Origin: Desulfosoma caldarium
GTDB lineage: Bacteria > Desulfobacterota > Syntrophobacteria > Syntrophobacterales > DSM-9756
NCBI RefSeq assembly: GCF_003751385.1
Contig: NZ_RJVA01000011.1
Location: 254,412-318,411, forward strand
Length of the DNA: 64,000 nt
Direction: 5' to 3'
The position numbers were made by a program, and so were the translations under genes. The notes under the pieces are model-generated. The model did no database searches. It worked only from the letters and a program-made list of their open reading frames with translations, and had not been told where the DNA came from. Below are positions 8,160 through 16,581 of the stretch, in pieces. Within the stretch, counting starts at the first letter, position 1. Each line of letters starts with the position of its first letter.

Positions 8160-9695
8160 ATGAAGGAATCCGACAAAGGGACAACGGCTGGGGCGGTGCA
8201 GGTGTCCGGGTTTCGAGGGGCCAATTATTGGGCACGCCAGGTGGGACGCGCCGAATTGCCGATCCTGCGTTCGACGGTCATGGCCATCGCTCGCGTGTTT
8301 TCCCAGACCGGCACGTCCTCCGCCGCCATGGCCGAGGCCGTGGCCAAAGACCCTTTCATGAGCGCCCGAATTCTGCGCATGGCCAACAGTGCCTTTTACA
8401 ATCCCGGTTTGAAAAAAGTTATAGCCATTCCGCGAGCCGTGGTGGTTGTGGGATTTGATGCCGTGCGCCAAGCGTGCCTGTTTGCACGCTTTGTGGAAGA
8501 AACCTACAGCGACCAACGGCTTTACGAGATTGTGCGCTGCGCTCTTCGCGCCTACAGACAGGCTCTGATGGCCCAATGGATCGGAGAGACCCTAAGGGAC
8601 GGCTCGCCGGAGGAGCTGTATGCGGCTGGATTGCTTTTGGATATTGGACTCCTGAGCCTTCTGTGCGTGGTTCCTTTGGAGACCGTATTGGCCTTTCGGG
8701 AAAAACGCTCCCGGTGCGCCGCCACAGAACAACCCGCGATGGAAAAGGAGGTGTTTGGTTTTGAAACGCGCCGGCTCACGGTGCGCCTTGCCGAAGAATG
8801 GACTTTGGGGGACCTGGTCAAAAAGGCGGCCCTGCATCGGGAAGAAACCGATGCTCGCATTCAATGCGTGCGCGCCGCATCGGCGCTCTCACTCGCCTTT
8901 GAGCAAGGACGCGAATCCGAAGCGTGGACTGCGGCACTGGAAGCGGCGGTGGATCGGTTGAAAGTTCCCGAAGCGACCGTGCTGCGCTTGCTGGAAGCCG
9001 CCGAAAGAAAGGCGCGGGAATTTTCCCAAGAACTTCCGATGACAGAGGAAGCGTTGTTGACAGCCAAAGAACCGACAGCGGCGGCCAAAGAAAAGGACGT
9101 GATGGCCACGCGACTCGTTGAGATTCGAGAGCAGGAACCCCCGATGCTGCGCGAGGATCTCTGGGGACCGGCCGATGCCGAAAGGCAACTGGAACTTCTG
9201 GATGACCTGCTGGCGTACCTGGTGGATGAGGCGCGCGGACACTCCCAAGGTGTTCTCGATCGAGCCGCACGCGGCCTTCTCGAAGGGGCCGGCTTGGACC
9301 GCCTGGGCTACTTTCGCTTGACACCCGATGAAAGATTCCTTGAGTTGAAAAACCTTTACGGGCCCTTGGATGCTCGCTTTCAAGGCCTGCTCGTGCCCGT
9401 TGAGCCGTATCCCAACCTCTTGGCCCACGTCCTTCGAGGACCCGCGTGGCTGTGGGTGCATGAGAAGAGTCCACCCAGCATCAAAGGGCTCATCACGCCG
9501 GAGGTACTTCAATTTTTTCCCGCTCGAGAACTGTTCGTGGGACGGGTGGGATGGGCGCATCAACCGGCCGGCGTTTTTGCCGGAGATCGTCTGCCCGGAA
9601 ACCGGCCCCTGGACGAAAGGGCTTTTCTGGCCTTTCGTCGATTCTGCCACCTGGCGACCCTCGGCCTTGCCCTCCTGCGCCGCACTGCGCCCTGA
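8160..9695 (+). CDS. HDOD domain-containing signalling protein
   Basis: 511 residues, soluble. Residues about 25-230 form an HDOD domain (LPILRSTVMAIARVFSQ, VAKDPFMSARILRMANSAFYN, AIPRAVVVVGFDAVRQACL), the metal-free HD relative common in proteobacterial signalling. Residues about 340-510 form a second globular region with no recognised motif, possibly GAF-like. A linker rich in Glu and Ala (about 290-330) joins them. HDOD proteins affect motility, biofilm or stress responses by protein-protein contact. It is read in the same direction as dus, 25 bp after it. No partner is evident from context. Confidence 0.85.
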   Translation: MKESDKGTTAGAVQVSGFRGANYWARQVGRAELPILRSTVMAIARVFSQTGTSSAAMAEAVAKDPFMSARILRMANSAFYNPGLKKVIAIPRAVVVVGFDAVRQACLFARFVEETYSDQRLYEIVRCALRAYRQALMAQWIGETLRDGSPEELYAAGLLLDIGLLSLLCVVPLETVLAFREKRSRCAATEQPAMEKEVFGFETRRLTVRLAEEWTLGDLVKKAALHREETDARIQCVRAASALSLAFEQGRESEAWTAALEAAVDRLKVPEATVLRLLEAAERKAREFSQELPMTEEALLTAKEPTAAAKEKDVMATRLVEIREQEPPMLREDLWGPADAERQLELLDDLLAYLVDEARGHSQGVLDRAARGLLEGAGLDRLGYFRLTPDERFLELKNLYGPLDARFQGLLVPVEPYPNLLAHVLRGPAWLWVHEKSPPSIKGLITPEVLQFFPARELFVGRVGWAHQPAGVFAGDRLPGNRPLDERAFLAFRRFCHLATLGLALLRRTAP

Positions 9696-9781
9696 GAAGC
9701 CGTCTGCAAAGGCAGCCTGGAAAAGCGCCTCATGCCGTGCGGCGCTCTTTCGCCGCGAAGACATGAGGACTCTCTTGAACA

Positions 9782-9797
9782 AGGGGCTTCGGCCCCT
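9782..9797 (+). terminator. Possible terminator hairpin after the HDOD gene
   Basis: AGGGGC-TTCG-GCCCCT is a perfect six-pair stem closed by a UUCG tetraloop, 87 bp after the HDOD stop codon. The downstream bases (ATTCTCC) are only weakly U-rich, so intrinsic termination is plausible but not strong. Confidence 0.45.
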
Positions 9798-10202
9798 ATT
9801 CTCCGAGTAAGGTCAACATCGTCGGGGACTTACCCGCGCGAGTTCATGGCCTGTATTCCCTAGTTCTTGCGGCCGAAAATAGTCACTCTCACGCACGCGT
9901 GAGCCTATAGTTTTTTGGGCAATTTTTTGCGGTCTCGCCCGCGTCAGTCCCGCGCATGCGGGAGTCCACAACATGCCACAGTTTCCTTCCGGCACCCAAG
10001 AACACGTTGCTCACCCGCGTTTTATTTCCAAACAGCTCAGCCCCTGGCGCGCATTTAAAAGGCCGCGACACACCCCCCTGTTCCTTAGCCTGTGAGCGTT
10101 TTCGAACACTCCGTTGGCAACGCGATTGATATCAGCCAAACACAAGCTTTTCGCTTCAAAACAAGACCTTTTGAGCTTTATTCATGGAGCGAAAGAGCTA
10201 GC
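9798..10202. other. Non-coding spacer left of the IS481 remnant
   Basis: No credible gene. It contains a REP-like palindrome (9942-9968, listed separately) and AT-rich patches, and ends in the GCTAGC target sequence of the insertion element. Confidence 0.6.
9942..9968. repeat. REP-like dispersed palindrome, copy 1
   Basis: GTCAGTCCCGCGCATGCGGG followed by AGTCCAC is an inverted-repeat unit. Its reverse complement resembles the two units at 50727 and 50847 (GATTCC-CGC core, GCGGGA, then ATGA/ACGA). Repeated intergenic palindromes with this core are widespread in GC-rich proteobacteria. It could fold in RNA or act as a REP/MITE-type element. Confidence 0.5.
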
Positions 10203-11234
10203 TGTGTAATTTCATGACGTCTTTCATGGGGACGCCTCTTCGGCTAATCGGTGGCCGGTCATGGAGGCTGGCGTGGGGCCGATGCCAGTTGTCCTGATGC
10301 AGACAAAGCGGGGTTTTTGGACTCGCTGTTCAGAGCTGTCATAGGACTGTGCATAAGCCCATTCACGCAAGGCGGTTTGTATAAAGCGTTCGGCCTTGCC
10401 ATTGGTTCGGGGGGCTGTATGGCTTGTTAAAGCGGTGTTTCAGGCCAAAGCGTTGGCAAAGACGTTCAAAGCGTCTCGAGCGGTAGGCGGCACCGTTATC
10501 GCTCAATACGCGCTTGAAACGAAATCCCAGCGGAGCGTTGTCGCGGACTGTCTGGAGCGGGGCACGGCTGGCGCTCCGTGCGGTTTCATCGGGCTGGAAG
10601 GTTGCAAAGCCTAGCCGGGAGTGGTCATCAATGGCAATGTGGACGTAGTCCCAGCCAGCGCCATGTGTATTTTGTTGCCGGTTTCCGGTCACCCGATGCC
10701 CTGGGCGCTGGAACCGGCCCAATTTTTTGATATCCAGATGCAACAGGTCACCCGGGGCTTCATGTGCGTAGCGGTTGTCCGGTCTGGGTGGCTTCAGCGC
10801 GGACAGACGGTTAAACCCTGCCCGCTTGAGGAGTCGAGCGACCGTGCTCTGGCCATTACCGACGGCGTGGGCGATCTACCGATAGGTTTGCCGTTGTCGC
10901 CGCCTGGCAAGAACCTCGTTGACCACACTGGCTTGGGCGTTGCCAGCGGGCTGCGGTGGGCTTGGAATGAGCGGGTTTCCAAGCCACTTACGCCTTCTTC
11001 GGGGTAACGACGAAGCCCCTTGTACACGGTTCTCACACGGACACCCATCGCCTGGGCGATTTCGGTTGGTCTAAGTCCTTCCTCAAACACCCTGCGCACG
11101 AGCAGGACACGACCATGGAACGTTAGACGTGCATTCTTATGGTTGTTCACTCTGACCTCCTGGTGGATCGTATTGGTTTGCTCGCCCTATTTTTGCCAGT
11201 TGGTTCCGGATGAACAACCTACGAAGAGATCACA
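10203..11234 (-). mobile_element. IS481-family insertion sequence, decayed
   Basis: A 1,032-bp element. It begins TGTGTAATTTC and ends ATCACA; the transposase-start-proximal end, read inward, starts TGTGATCTCTTCGTAGGTTG, which resembles IS481-type termini. It is flanked by GCTAGC (10197-10202) and GCTAGA (11235-11240), consistent with duplication of the NCTAGN target known for IS481. The transposase inside is broken, so the copy is not autonomous. Confidence 0.78.
10224..11150 (-). pseudogene. IS481-family transposase, frameshifted and nonsense-mutated
   Basis: From GTG 11150 the N-terminal HTH region (NNHKNARLTFHGRVLLVRRV, PTEIAQAMGVRVRTVYKGLRRY) is intact. The frame then shifts near 10945, and the alternative frame carries an in-frame TAG near 10875 where an IS481 transposase normally has YRQIA. 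The DDE core resumes at 10743 (HLDIKKLGRF, IDDHSRLGF with the second Asp, LSDNGAAYRS). Another shift near 10405 follows PYSPPNQ and leads to GKAERFIQTALREWAYAQSY with the catalytic Glu. The C-terminus is also degraded. At least three lesions are visible, so it is a pseudogene. Confidence 0.85.
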
Positions 11235-11255
11235 GCTAGAGACAAAGCAGCACAC

Positions 11256-11284
11256 AAAAAAAAGCCCGGCGCACACCGGGCTTT
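11256..11284 (-). terminator. Rho-independent terminator
   Basis: Read on the minus strand, AAAGCCCGG-TGTGCG-CCGGGCTTT forms a nine-pair stem followed by an unbroken T-run (11256-11263). It lies 25 bp after the small gene at 11310-11492 and just outside the IS481 boundary. Confidence 0.85.
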
Positions 11285-11309
11285 GACTTGCTGAAGAGGC
11301 GGCTTCAAA

Positions 11310-11492
11310 CTAGTGGACCGATTCGCGCTCCGTCACCTCTTCTCCAGCGTCTCGAGCCCATTCCGCATGGAGCCGGTCGGCCCAGAGATCGCCACCACCA
11401 CCCAAAAAGTCAGCCACATTTTCCACGCCCCAGTGCGTCATCCACAGTGGCCGGCCTTCCTTTCGTAGCTTTTCGATGTTCAAGGTCACCAT
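11310..11492 (-). CDS. Small hypothetical protein, 60 residues
   Basis: A short gene supported by a perfect RBS (AAAGGAGG, 8 nt before ATG 11492) and its own downstream terminator. The product is soluble, acidic and tryptophan-rich, with a glycine run (FLGGGGDLW) in the middle and an acidic C-terminal helix (EWARDAGEEVTERE). No transmembrane segment, signal peptide or cysteine. I recognise no family. It lies between the IS481 remnant and the sigma-54 activator and is transcribed away from the latter, so the two share an upstream region. Confidence 0.72.
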   Translation of the reverse strand: MVTLNIEKLRKEGRPLWMTHWGVENVADFLGGGGDLWADRLHAEWARDAGEEVTERESVH

Positions 11493-11623
11493 GGGCAACC
11501 TCCTTTGCTGTCTTGAGAATTGTTTCTCGTTATTCCTTTGCTTGACAAACTAAAACCTTTTTCCTTCAGGTCAAGGGGCGGGTTGGAGAGCGGTTGAGGG
11601 AGCCTTTTTTCCGGCGAACTTTG

Positions 11624-11653
11624 TTGACAGATTCCCCGTGCTGGTGCCATAGT
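11624..11653 (+). promoter_or_regulatory. Candidate sigma-70 promoter of the PAS/sigma-54 activator gene
   Basis: A perfect -35 box TTGACA (11624-11629) is followed after 18 bp by CATAGT (11648-11653), four of six matches to the -10 consensus. Placement is right for transcripts covering either start of the activator (11688 or 11859). Confidence 0.5.
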
Positions 11654-11705
11654 GTGAGCAACTGAGCGGGTTTTCCTGTGCATACTCATGGCAGTCGTTC
11701 ATCCT

Positions 11706-11731
11706 CCCTGTCCCTGTCCCTGTCCCTGTCC
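11706..11731. repeat. Hexanucleotide tandem repeat (CCCTGT)4
   Basis: Four perfect copies of CCCTGT plus two bases. In the longest reading frame they encode alternating Pro-Cys residues at the extreme N-terminus of the sigma-54 activator; if translation starts at 11859 the tract lies in the untranslated leader. A six-base unit cannot shift the frame but can change leader length. Confidence 0.8.
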
Positions 11732-11858
11732 GAAGGCTTTTGAAGAATCTAGATGGTTCATGTCGGGTTTTGGCTTTGGGGGTCCTTGCGATGAGGGGTT
11801 GTCCCTAAGAGATGCGCCACCCAGCAGACGAAGGACTTCCATGGATCGGAGGAGTGGG

Positions 11859-14114
11859 ATGGGCGGAGACACCTTTCGAGGGTTTTTCCTCGTCGATGCC
11901 ACATGGAACATCATCTATCTGAATGATGCGCTCAAACAAGCCCTGGGCATTGCCTACGGCCCACATACGCCGCGGTGGCCTCTGGAAAAGCTTCTCAAGG
12001 TTCTGGGATGTTCCATTTCACCGCGCCAACTGGCAGTGGATCTACGGCGGGCAGGAAGCAAGCCCGTGGAGTACCAGGGGGGCGTGAGCGCTGAAAGGCA
12101 AGGATGGCGCGTGGTTATGGAGGCGGTGTCTGTCAAGGCTAAGGTGGCCTTGGTGGGCCTGATCTATGAGATGGGTGCCCCTCGGCATTTAAGTGTTGTC
12201 GAGGGCGGAAATGGGAGTCTTGTCCAATGGGCCGTGGAGGGGTTACGTGAAGGTTTTTTCGTCGTGGAAGCGCGATCCAAGATCATCGTGTACGCCAATG
12301 AAACGTTTCATTTCAAGCGAGGTTTAAGGCCCCCTCTGGCCATCGGCAAGCCTTGCTATCAAGCCGTTCGAGGCCTCATGGATCCGTGCACGTCTTTGGG
12401 CCAAACATGCCCGCTGGAATTCATGGATCCTGAGGGGCGCCACGCCTTTTGCCCAAACGGGGATGGAAACACAAACGATATGCCTGTGGTGCGGTTGACG
12501 CCCCTACGGCAGGAAGGCGAAGGCTTGTACGTGGTCGGCATGGAATGGGCCGATAGCCACAAGGCGTGGGGGGAAGGGGCGGGCCGGAAAGTCTCAAGGG
12601 TTGGCGACAGGGCAAAAATCCGAAACGCTCCAAGTTACGAGAGGCTACAGCACGTGGTGTCGGAAGCCACACGAGCTCCCACCCTTAGCAGCCTTCTTGC
12701 CGGGCTTTCTCAGGCTGTGCGCCAAGATGTGGGCCCGGTGGACGTGGTTTTTGTCTTGCCCGATGCGGCAGGCAAAGACCATTTGATTTTTTGCGAACCT
12801 TCGACCGTTGCTCCTCAAGCCCTTCAAAACTTGAAGAACCTTTTGGTGGAAGCCAATCGAACGGGGAGGGTTTTTGAGAGGTTGCGGCGAGGGTTGTCAA
12901 ATGGGCAGAGCGCGGAGGCGGCCGAGACCCTGCGGGAAATTCTGCGGCGTTGGGCCGCGCCGCGATACGTGGTGCACTTTGGTCTTTTAAATGCTTTGCC
13001 AAATGGCTCGCCAAGGGCTTTAGGCGTGTACGTGGGGCTCTCCGACACCGTAAAAGCTCTTTCCCAAGATGTGCGCAGTTACATGGACACGCTTTTTTCC
13101 CTGACCTCCGAAGCCATAAACCGCCTTGTGATGGAAGAAACCGCCGTGGCCAGCCCTTCTTTTCACGACGTCGTTCTGACGAACCGAGATGGCATCATCG
13201 GGTGCAGCAAGGAAATGCGAGAGGTGAATGAACTCATCGACCTGGTGGCTGCCTCCGACGCCACGGTGCTCATCACCGGAGAAAACGGCACGGGCAAGGA
13301 ACTCGTCGCCCACGCCATTCACAACCGTAGTCATCGCAAAAAGGGACCGTTCGTGGTTGCCCACTGCTCCGCCTATTCTCCCACCCTACTGGAAAGCGAA
13401 CTGTTCGGCCACGAAAAAGGCGCCTTTACAGGGGCCATTCGCCAAAAGAAGGGCCGCGTCGAAAGAGCCCAAGGCGGGACCCTCTTTTTGGACGAAATCG
13501 GGGATATCGCTCCTGCCACCCAGGTTTTGCTTTTGCGTTTTCTGCAGGACCACCGCTTTGAGAGGGTCGGTGGAGAATCCACCCTACAGGCGGACGTGCG
13601 GGTCTTGGCGGCCACGAACCGCAACCTGATCAAAGAAGTGGAAAACGGCCGATTTCGAGATGACCTCTATTACCGACTCAATGTTATCTCCATCCATTTA
13701 CCGCCCCTGCGAGACCGCAAAGAGGACATTCCCCATTTGAGCCATTACTTTCTCAAAAAATATAGCGCCAAAGAGGGAAAGACCGTCAGTGGGTTTTCCT
13801 CCGGAGCCCTACAGACCCTGATGGACTACGATTGGCCGGGCAATGTGCGGCAATTGGAAAACGCCATAAGTCATGCCGTCATTCTGGCTCAGGAAGACAC
13901 GATTCGGCGCCAACACCTGCCCCGTTTTCTCGTTCACGCCCACGAAGCGGCCCCCACCGCCTCCCTGATAGAAAACGAAAAGCGCTTGATTCTTCAAGTG
14001 CTTCGTCAAACCCAGTGGAACAAGCACGAAGCGGCCCGAAAACTCCAGGTGAGCCGAAGCACGCTTTACAGCAAAATTCAACGTTACGGCTTGCGACCCG
14101 AAGGCAGCGCCTAA
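11859..14114 (+). CDS. Sigma-54-dependent transcriptional activator with PAS sensor domains
   Basis: 751 residues from ATG 11859, which follows GGAGGAG; ATGs at 11688 and 11841 are in frame and would add 57 or 6 residues. Order: an N-terminal PAS-like region (1-100), a second PAS (about 124-190) with a cysteine signature CYQAV...PCTSLGQTCP, a GAF-like middle region, an AAA+ domain (Walker A GENGTGKE near 475, GAFTGA sigma-54 contact loop near 521, Walker B TLFLDEIGDI), and a Fis-type HTH at the C-terminus (KHEAARKLQVSRSTLYSKIQRYGL). It should act at a -24/-12 promoter. The obvious target is the CoA-transferase operon that begins 979 bp downstream on the same strand. No receiver domain, so it senses its signal directly. 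Confidence 0.9.
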   Translation: MGGDTFRGFFLVDATWNIIYLNDALKQALGIAYGPHTPRWPLEKLLKVLGCSISPRQLAVDLRRAGSKPVEYQGGVSAERQGWRVVMEAVSVKAKVALVGLIYEMGAPRHLSVVEGGNGSLVQWAVEGLREGFFVVEARSKIIVYANETFHFKRGLRPPLAIGKPCYQAVRGLMDPCTSLGQTCPLEFMDPEGRHAFCPNGDGNTNDMPVVRLTPLRQEGEGLYVVGMEWADSHKAWGEGAGRKVSRVGDRAKIRNAPSYERLQHVVSEATRAPTLSSLLAGLSQAVRQDVGPVDVVFVLPDAAGKDHLIFCEPSTVAPQALQNLKNLLVEANRTGRVFERLRRGLSNGQSAEAAETLREILRRWAAPRYVVHFGLLNALPNGSPRALGVYVGLSDTVKALSQDVRSYMDTLFSLTSEAINRLVMEETAVASPSFHDVVLTNRDGIIGCSKEMREVNELIDLVAASDATVLITGENGTGKELVAHAIHNRSHRKKGPFVVAHCSAYSPTLLESELFGHEKGAFTGAIRQKKGRVERAQGGTLFLDEIGDIAPATQVLLLRFLQDHRFERVGGESTLQADVRVLAATNRNLIKEVENGRFRDDLYYRLNVISIHLPPLRDRKEDIPHLSHYFLKKYSAKEGKTVSGFSSGALQTLMDYDWPGNVRQLENAISHAVILAQEDTIRRQHLPRFLVHAHEAAPTASLIENEKRLILQVLRQTQWNKHEAARKLQVSRSTLYSKIQRYGLRPEGSA

Positions 14115-14215
14115 ATTCTGGAAAATAGAGTCGGAAAAAAAACAACTGAGATTTGTGTAAGATAACCAGAAGTATAAACGTGAAATGGCAGGCTCTCCGT
14201 CGAATTTCGGACTGA

Positions 14216-14518
14216 TCATGCGACACAAGGCTGCCCCAAAGCTTTGAAAGCCGCCAAAGCCAAAGACTTCATGAATCCTTTAAGAGTCTGAAAAGAAATC
14301 GAGAACGGGTGCGTGAAATGAAGCACAATCATAGCCGCCACACATGGCACGGAAGTTGTGAAATAAGCAATGGCGATCAAAAAGGTGGTCCTTCGAGCCT
14401 GTGGATGGTTCCAGTGCCGGAGCGTTCCGGGCGGTCGTCCCTTTTCCTGTTCCCCTTTCTGACGATGAGGCGGCGCTTCCGTTCCTCGTACTATTTCCCA
14501 CGGTTGGTCTTTTTCCAT
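14216..14518 (-). CDS. Possible small membrane protein (weak)
   Basis: A 100-residue frame from ATG 14518. The first 45 residues are polar and Pro/Arg-rich (PPHRQKGEQEKGRPP). A hydrophobic stretch follows that could be one membrane helix (TTFLIAIAYFTTSVPCVAAM) with a further hydrophobic C-terminus. No RBS is visible and I know no homologue; the frame extends upstream to 14671. It is the only coding candidate in the 979-bp gap between the activator and the CoA-transferase operon. It may be a chance frame. Confidence 0.3.
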   Translation of the reverse strand: MEKDQPWEIVRGTEAPPHRQKGEQEKGRPPGTLRHWNHPQARRTTFLIAIAYFTTSVPCVAAMIVLHFTHPFSISFQTLKGFMKSLALAAFKALGQPCVA

Positions 14519-15016
14519 AGCCACGTCGTGTTGATGGATGGTTAGGTAAGTGTGAAAGATTGTCAGCGTCCCTGATGTCACAAAGCGTCCTGAACTGTTG
14601 TGAGCCGTGCGGCCGTGAGCCCGTCGGCCGCTGGCCTTCGCAAAAATTTGCTGTCTATCGCTTGAAGACAAGGCCGTCCTGTCGCGGGTGCGGAAAGGTC
14701 GGCGAGAAGCTTCACAAGGCGTTCTAAAAAGCTTGAGGCATAGGGCGTTGTCGGGTGGGGCGTGATCTCAAAAGCGACGGGTTTTTTGATCTCTGAGTCG
14801 TGGTGAAACCAGGAGCCCCCGGTGCCTCTTGAGCGTTCTTCAAAGGAGAGGGAGCCGTTGGAGGCGATCAAAGGCTCAATCCGGGCACGGACCTCGAAAG
14901 GCGGCAAGGTCTGATGCGAGGCGCTGAAATCTTGGCGCGGAAAGGGGGTGGGAGTGGGCGAAAGGGCTGCATGAAGCACCGGGACTTCGGGGCCAGGACT
15001 TCCCTTGTTGGAGGGG
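14519..15016. other. Long untranslated region upstream of the CoA-transferase operon
   Basis: No supported gene. Frames on both strands lack RBS and motifs. The length is unusual for this gene-dense window and leaves room for activator sites upstream of a sigma-54 promoter. Confidence 0.5.
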
Positions 15017-15018
15017 CA

Positions 15019-15034
15019 GGATTTGGGGTTGCGA
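15019..15034 (+). promoter_or_regulatory. Candidate sigma-54 (-24/-12) promoter of the CoA-transferase operon
   Basis: The motif is GG (15019-15020), ten bases, then GC (15031-15032), within AGGATTTGGGGTTGCG. The -12 half (GTTGC) fits the consensus well; the -24 half (AGGATT for TGGCAC) is poor. It ends about 60 bp before the start codon and is the best placed match. An activator with a GAFTGA motif is encoded just upstream. Confidence 0.33.
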
Positions 15035-15092
15035 AGCCCGAAGGTGCAAAAGTGTCGATGGGGAAGGTTCAGGAACTTAAGGAGGTCAAAAG

Positions 15093-16580
15093 ATGGCGAA
15101 AAAAGCTCGGGAAGTGGAGATTAACAGTCGGGAGGATACCCTGCCATTGATGGGGCCGGATGTTCGGCCCTGGCCGGTCACACCACCTCCGTCCCCGGAG
15201 GAAGTGGCGGCCGTCTATGCGCGCAGAAAGGCGGAAGAATTCGGCAAATGGTGCGAGGACAATCTGCGGATTGACTACGCGCGGGGCAAACCAGAAGCCC
15301 TGCAAGGGGTTCGAGTCCTGTCGTGCGGTCAGTGGCGCATGGGTCATAAGTTTGCTTCAGGACTTTTGAGTGAACTGGGTGCCGAATTGATCAACGTGGA
15401 GCCGCCTACGGGGGATCCCCTGCGCAAGCTCAGCCCGTTCGGCCGCGAAGAATACATGTTGGAAGACAAAAACGGTGACAAGTGCGGTTTGGACTTCATT
15501 CATGAACTGCGGAACGCCTATTCCGTGACCATTAACTTGGAAACGGAAAAGGGCCGCGAACTCTATACCAAACTGGCTCAGCATGCGGACATTTTGATCG
15601 AAGAATATCCACCTGGATACATGGACAATCTGGGTATCGGCTATCGGCAATTGTCCCAGATCAACCCGAAGCTCATCTATTGCTGGATTGGTGAGCATGG
15701 CCAATGGGGGCCCATGAAGGACAGGGTGTCCAAGTATGGCCAGTGGATGTTGGATCCCTTTGGCCAGGCGGCCTGTTCTTTTATTCACAACACGGGTTTT
15801 CCCGAGGACTTGCTGCCTCGAGGCAAGGGCGGCGATCCCACCCGATCCGGCGTCTGGTTCGCCGACTACGTGGCTGGGGAACAGACGGCGGTCAATGCCC
15901 TGGCGGCACTTTTCTGGCGTGATGAGTTTAGTGGAGAAGGCCAATTTATCGAAACCACGGCTGCCGAAGCCCTCATGGATATTTTGGACTTCGATATCAC
16001 GTGGTACGGATTTAACAAGAGCATCAAGGCCCGCACGGGTGGTTGGGATCCCAACCTGAACCAGTATGCCTGGAACCCCTGCAAAGACGGTTACATGATG
16101 ATCGGGGGCCAGACGGACCGTCTGTGGTACCGTATCGGCATGTGTATTGAGCGGGAACTGCCCATTTTCGGCCGTCTGATCCACGAAGACCCGCTCTTGA
16201 AGGAAATGGCCGCCCGCAATGCCCTGCAGGCCCTTACCAAAACCTACACCATGACCGCCATGTGGCTGCGCAACATCAACCGCGTGGAAGCCGAAGAAAA
16301 GCTCATGGAATACGAAATTGCAGCGGGCCCGCTGCTCTACATCGACGAAGTGGCCGAGTTCCCGCATTTCAAGTATCGCCCTTGGGTGAACGTGCTGGAA
16401 GATGAACAGTATGGAACGTTGATGTATTCCGAGGCGACCACGGCCTACCAAATGCGGACCCCCGCTCGCGTCAAATGGCTCGGACGACCTCTGGGCCATG
16501 ACAACGCCGAAATTTTCATGAAATACATCGGTTTGGGTCAGAGTGAATTGAGGGAACTCAAGGAACAAGGAGTGATCTGA
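15093..16580 (+). CDS. Class III CoA-transferase (CaiB/BaiF family), first subunit
   Basis: 495 residues, about 90 longer than a typical family member because of an N-terminal extension of some 65 residues. The CaiB/BaiF fold is clear: [34 protein letters not shown], then [39 protein letters not shown] split around residues 147-185, and [20 protein letters not shown] in which D258 aligns with the catalytic Asp of formyl-CoA transferase. It would move CoA between two carboxylic acids in the cytoplasm. RBS AAGGAGG precedes ATG. The gene abuts a second CoA-transferase gene (one base between), like the BbsE/BbsF pair of toluene degraders. The substrate is not known. Confidence 0.88.
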   Translation: MAKKAREVEINSREDTLPLMGPDVRPWPVTPPPSPEEVAAVYARRKAEEFGKWCEDNLRIDYARGKPEALQGVRVLSCGQWRMGHKFASGLLSELGAELINVEPPTGDPLRKLSPFGREEYMLEDKNGDKCGLDFIHELRNAYSVTINLETEKGRELYTKLAQHADILIEEYPPGYMDNLGIGYRQLSQINPKLIYCWIGEHGQWGPMKDRVSKYGQWMLDPFGQAACSFIHNTGFPEDLLPRGKGGDPTRSGVWFADYVAGEQTAVNALAALFWRDEFSGEGQFIETTAAEALMDILDFDITWYGFNKSIKARTGGWDPNLNQYAWNPCKDGYMMIGGQTDRLWYRIGMCIERELPIFGRLIHEDPLLKEMAARNALQALTKTYTMTAMWLRNINRVEAEEKLMEYEIAAGPLLYIDEVAEFPHFKYRPWVNVLEDEQYGTLMYSEATTAYQMRTPARVKWLGRPLGHDNAEIFMKYIGLGQSELRELKEQGVI

Positions 16581-16581
16581 G

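Noticed and set aside
9945-10071. Short minus-strand frames near 9.8-10.1 kb as genes
   Set aside because: They run across the REP-like palindrome, lack RBS, and have no recognisable protein pattern.
14342-14360. TGGCACGGAAGTTGTG as a sigma-54 promoter
   Set aside because: The -24 half is perfect but the -12 half is GT not GC, and it lies about 740 bp before the CoA-transferase start; the site at 15019 is better placed although weaker at -24.
14578-14979. 133-codon minus-strand frame upstream of the CoA-transferases
   Set aside because: Non-ATG start, no RBS, no motif and atypical composition.
15357-16568. 403-codon frame antisense to the first CoA-transferase
   Set aside because: It lies wholly under a clear CaiB/BaiF gene, has no RBS or motif, and results from codon bias of the real frame. 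The same holds for other long antisense frames (17011-17934, 36442-37494, 8889-9782).
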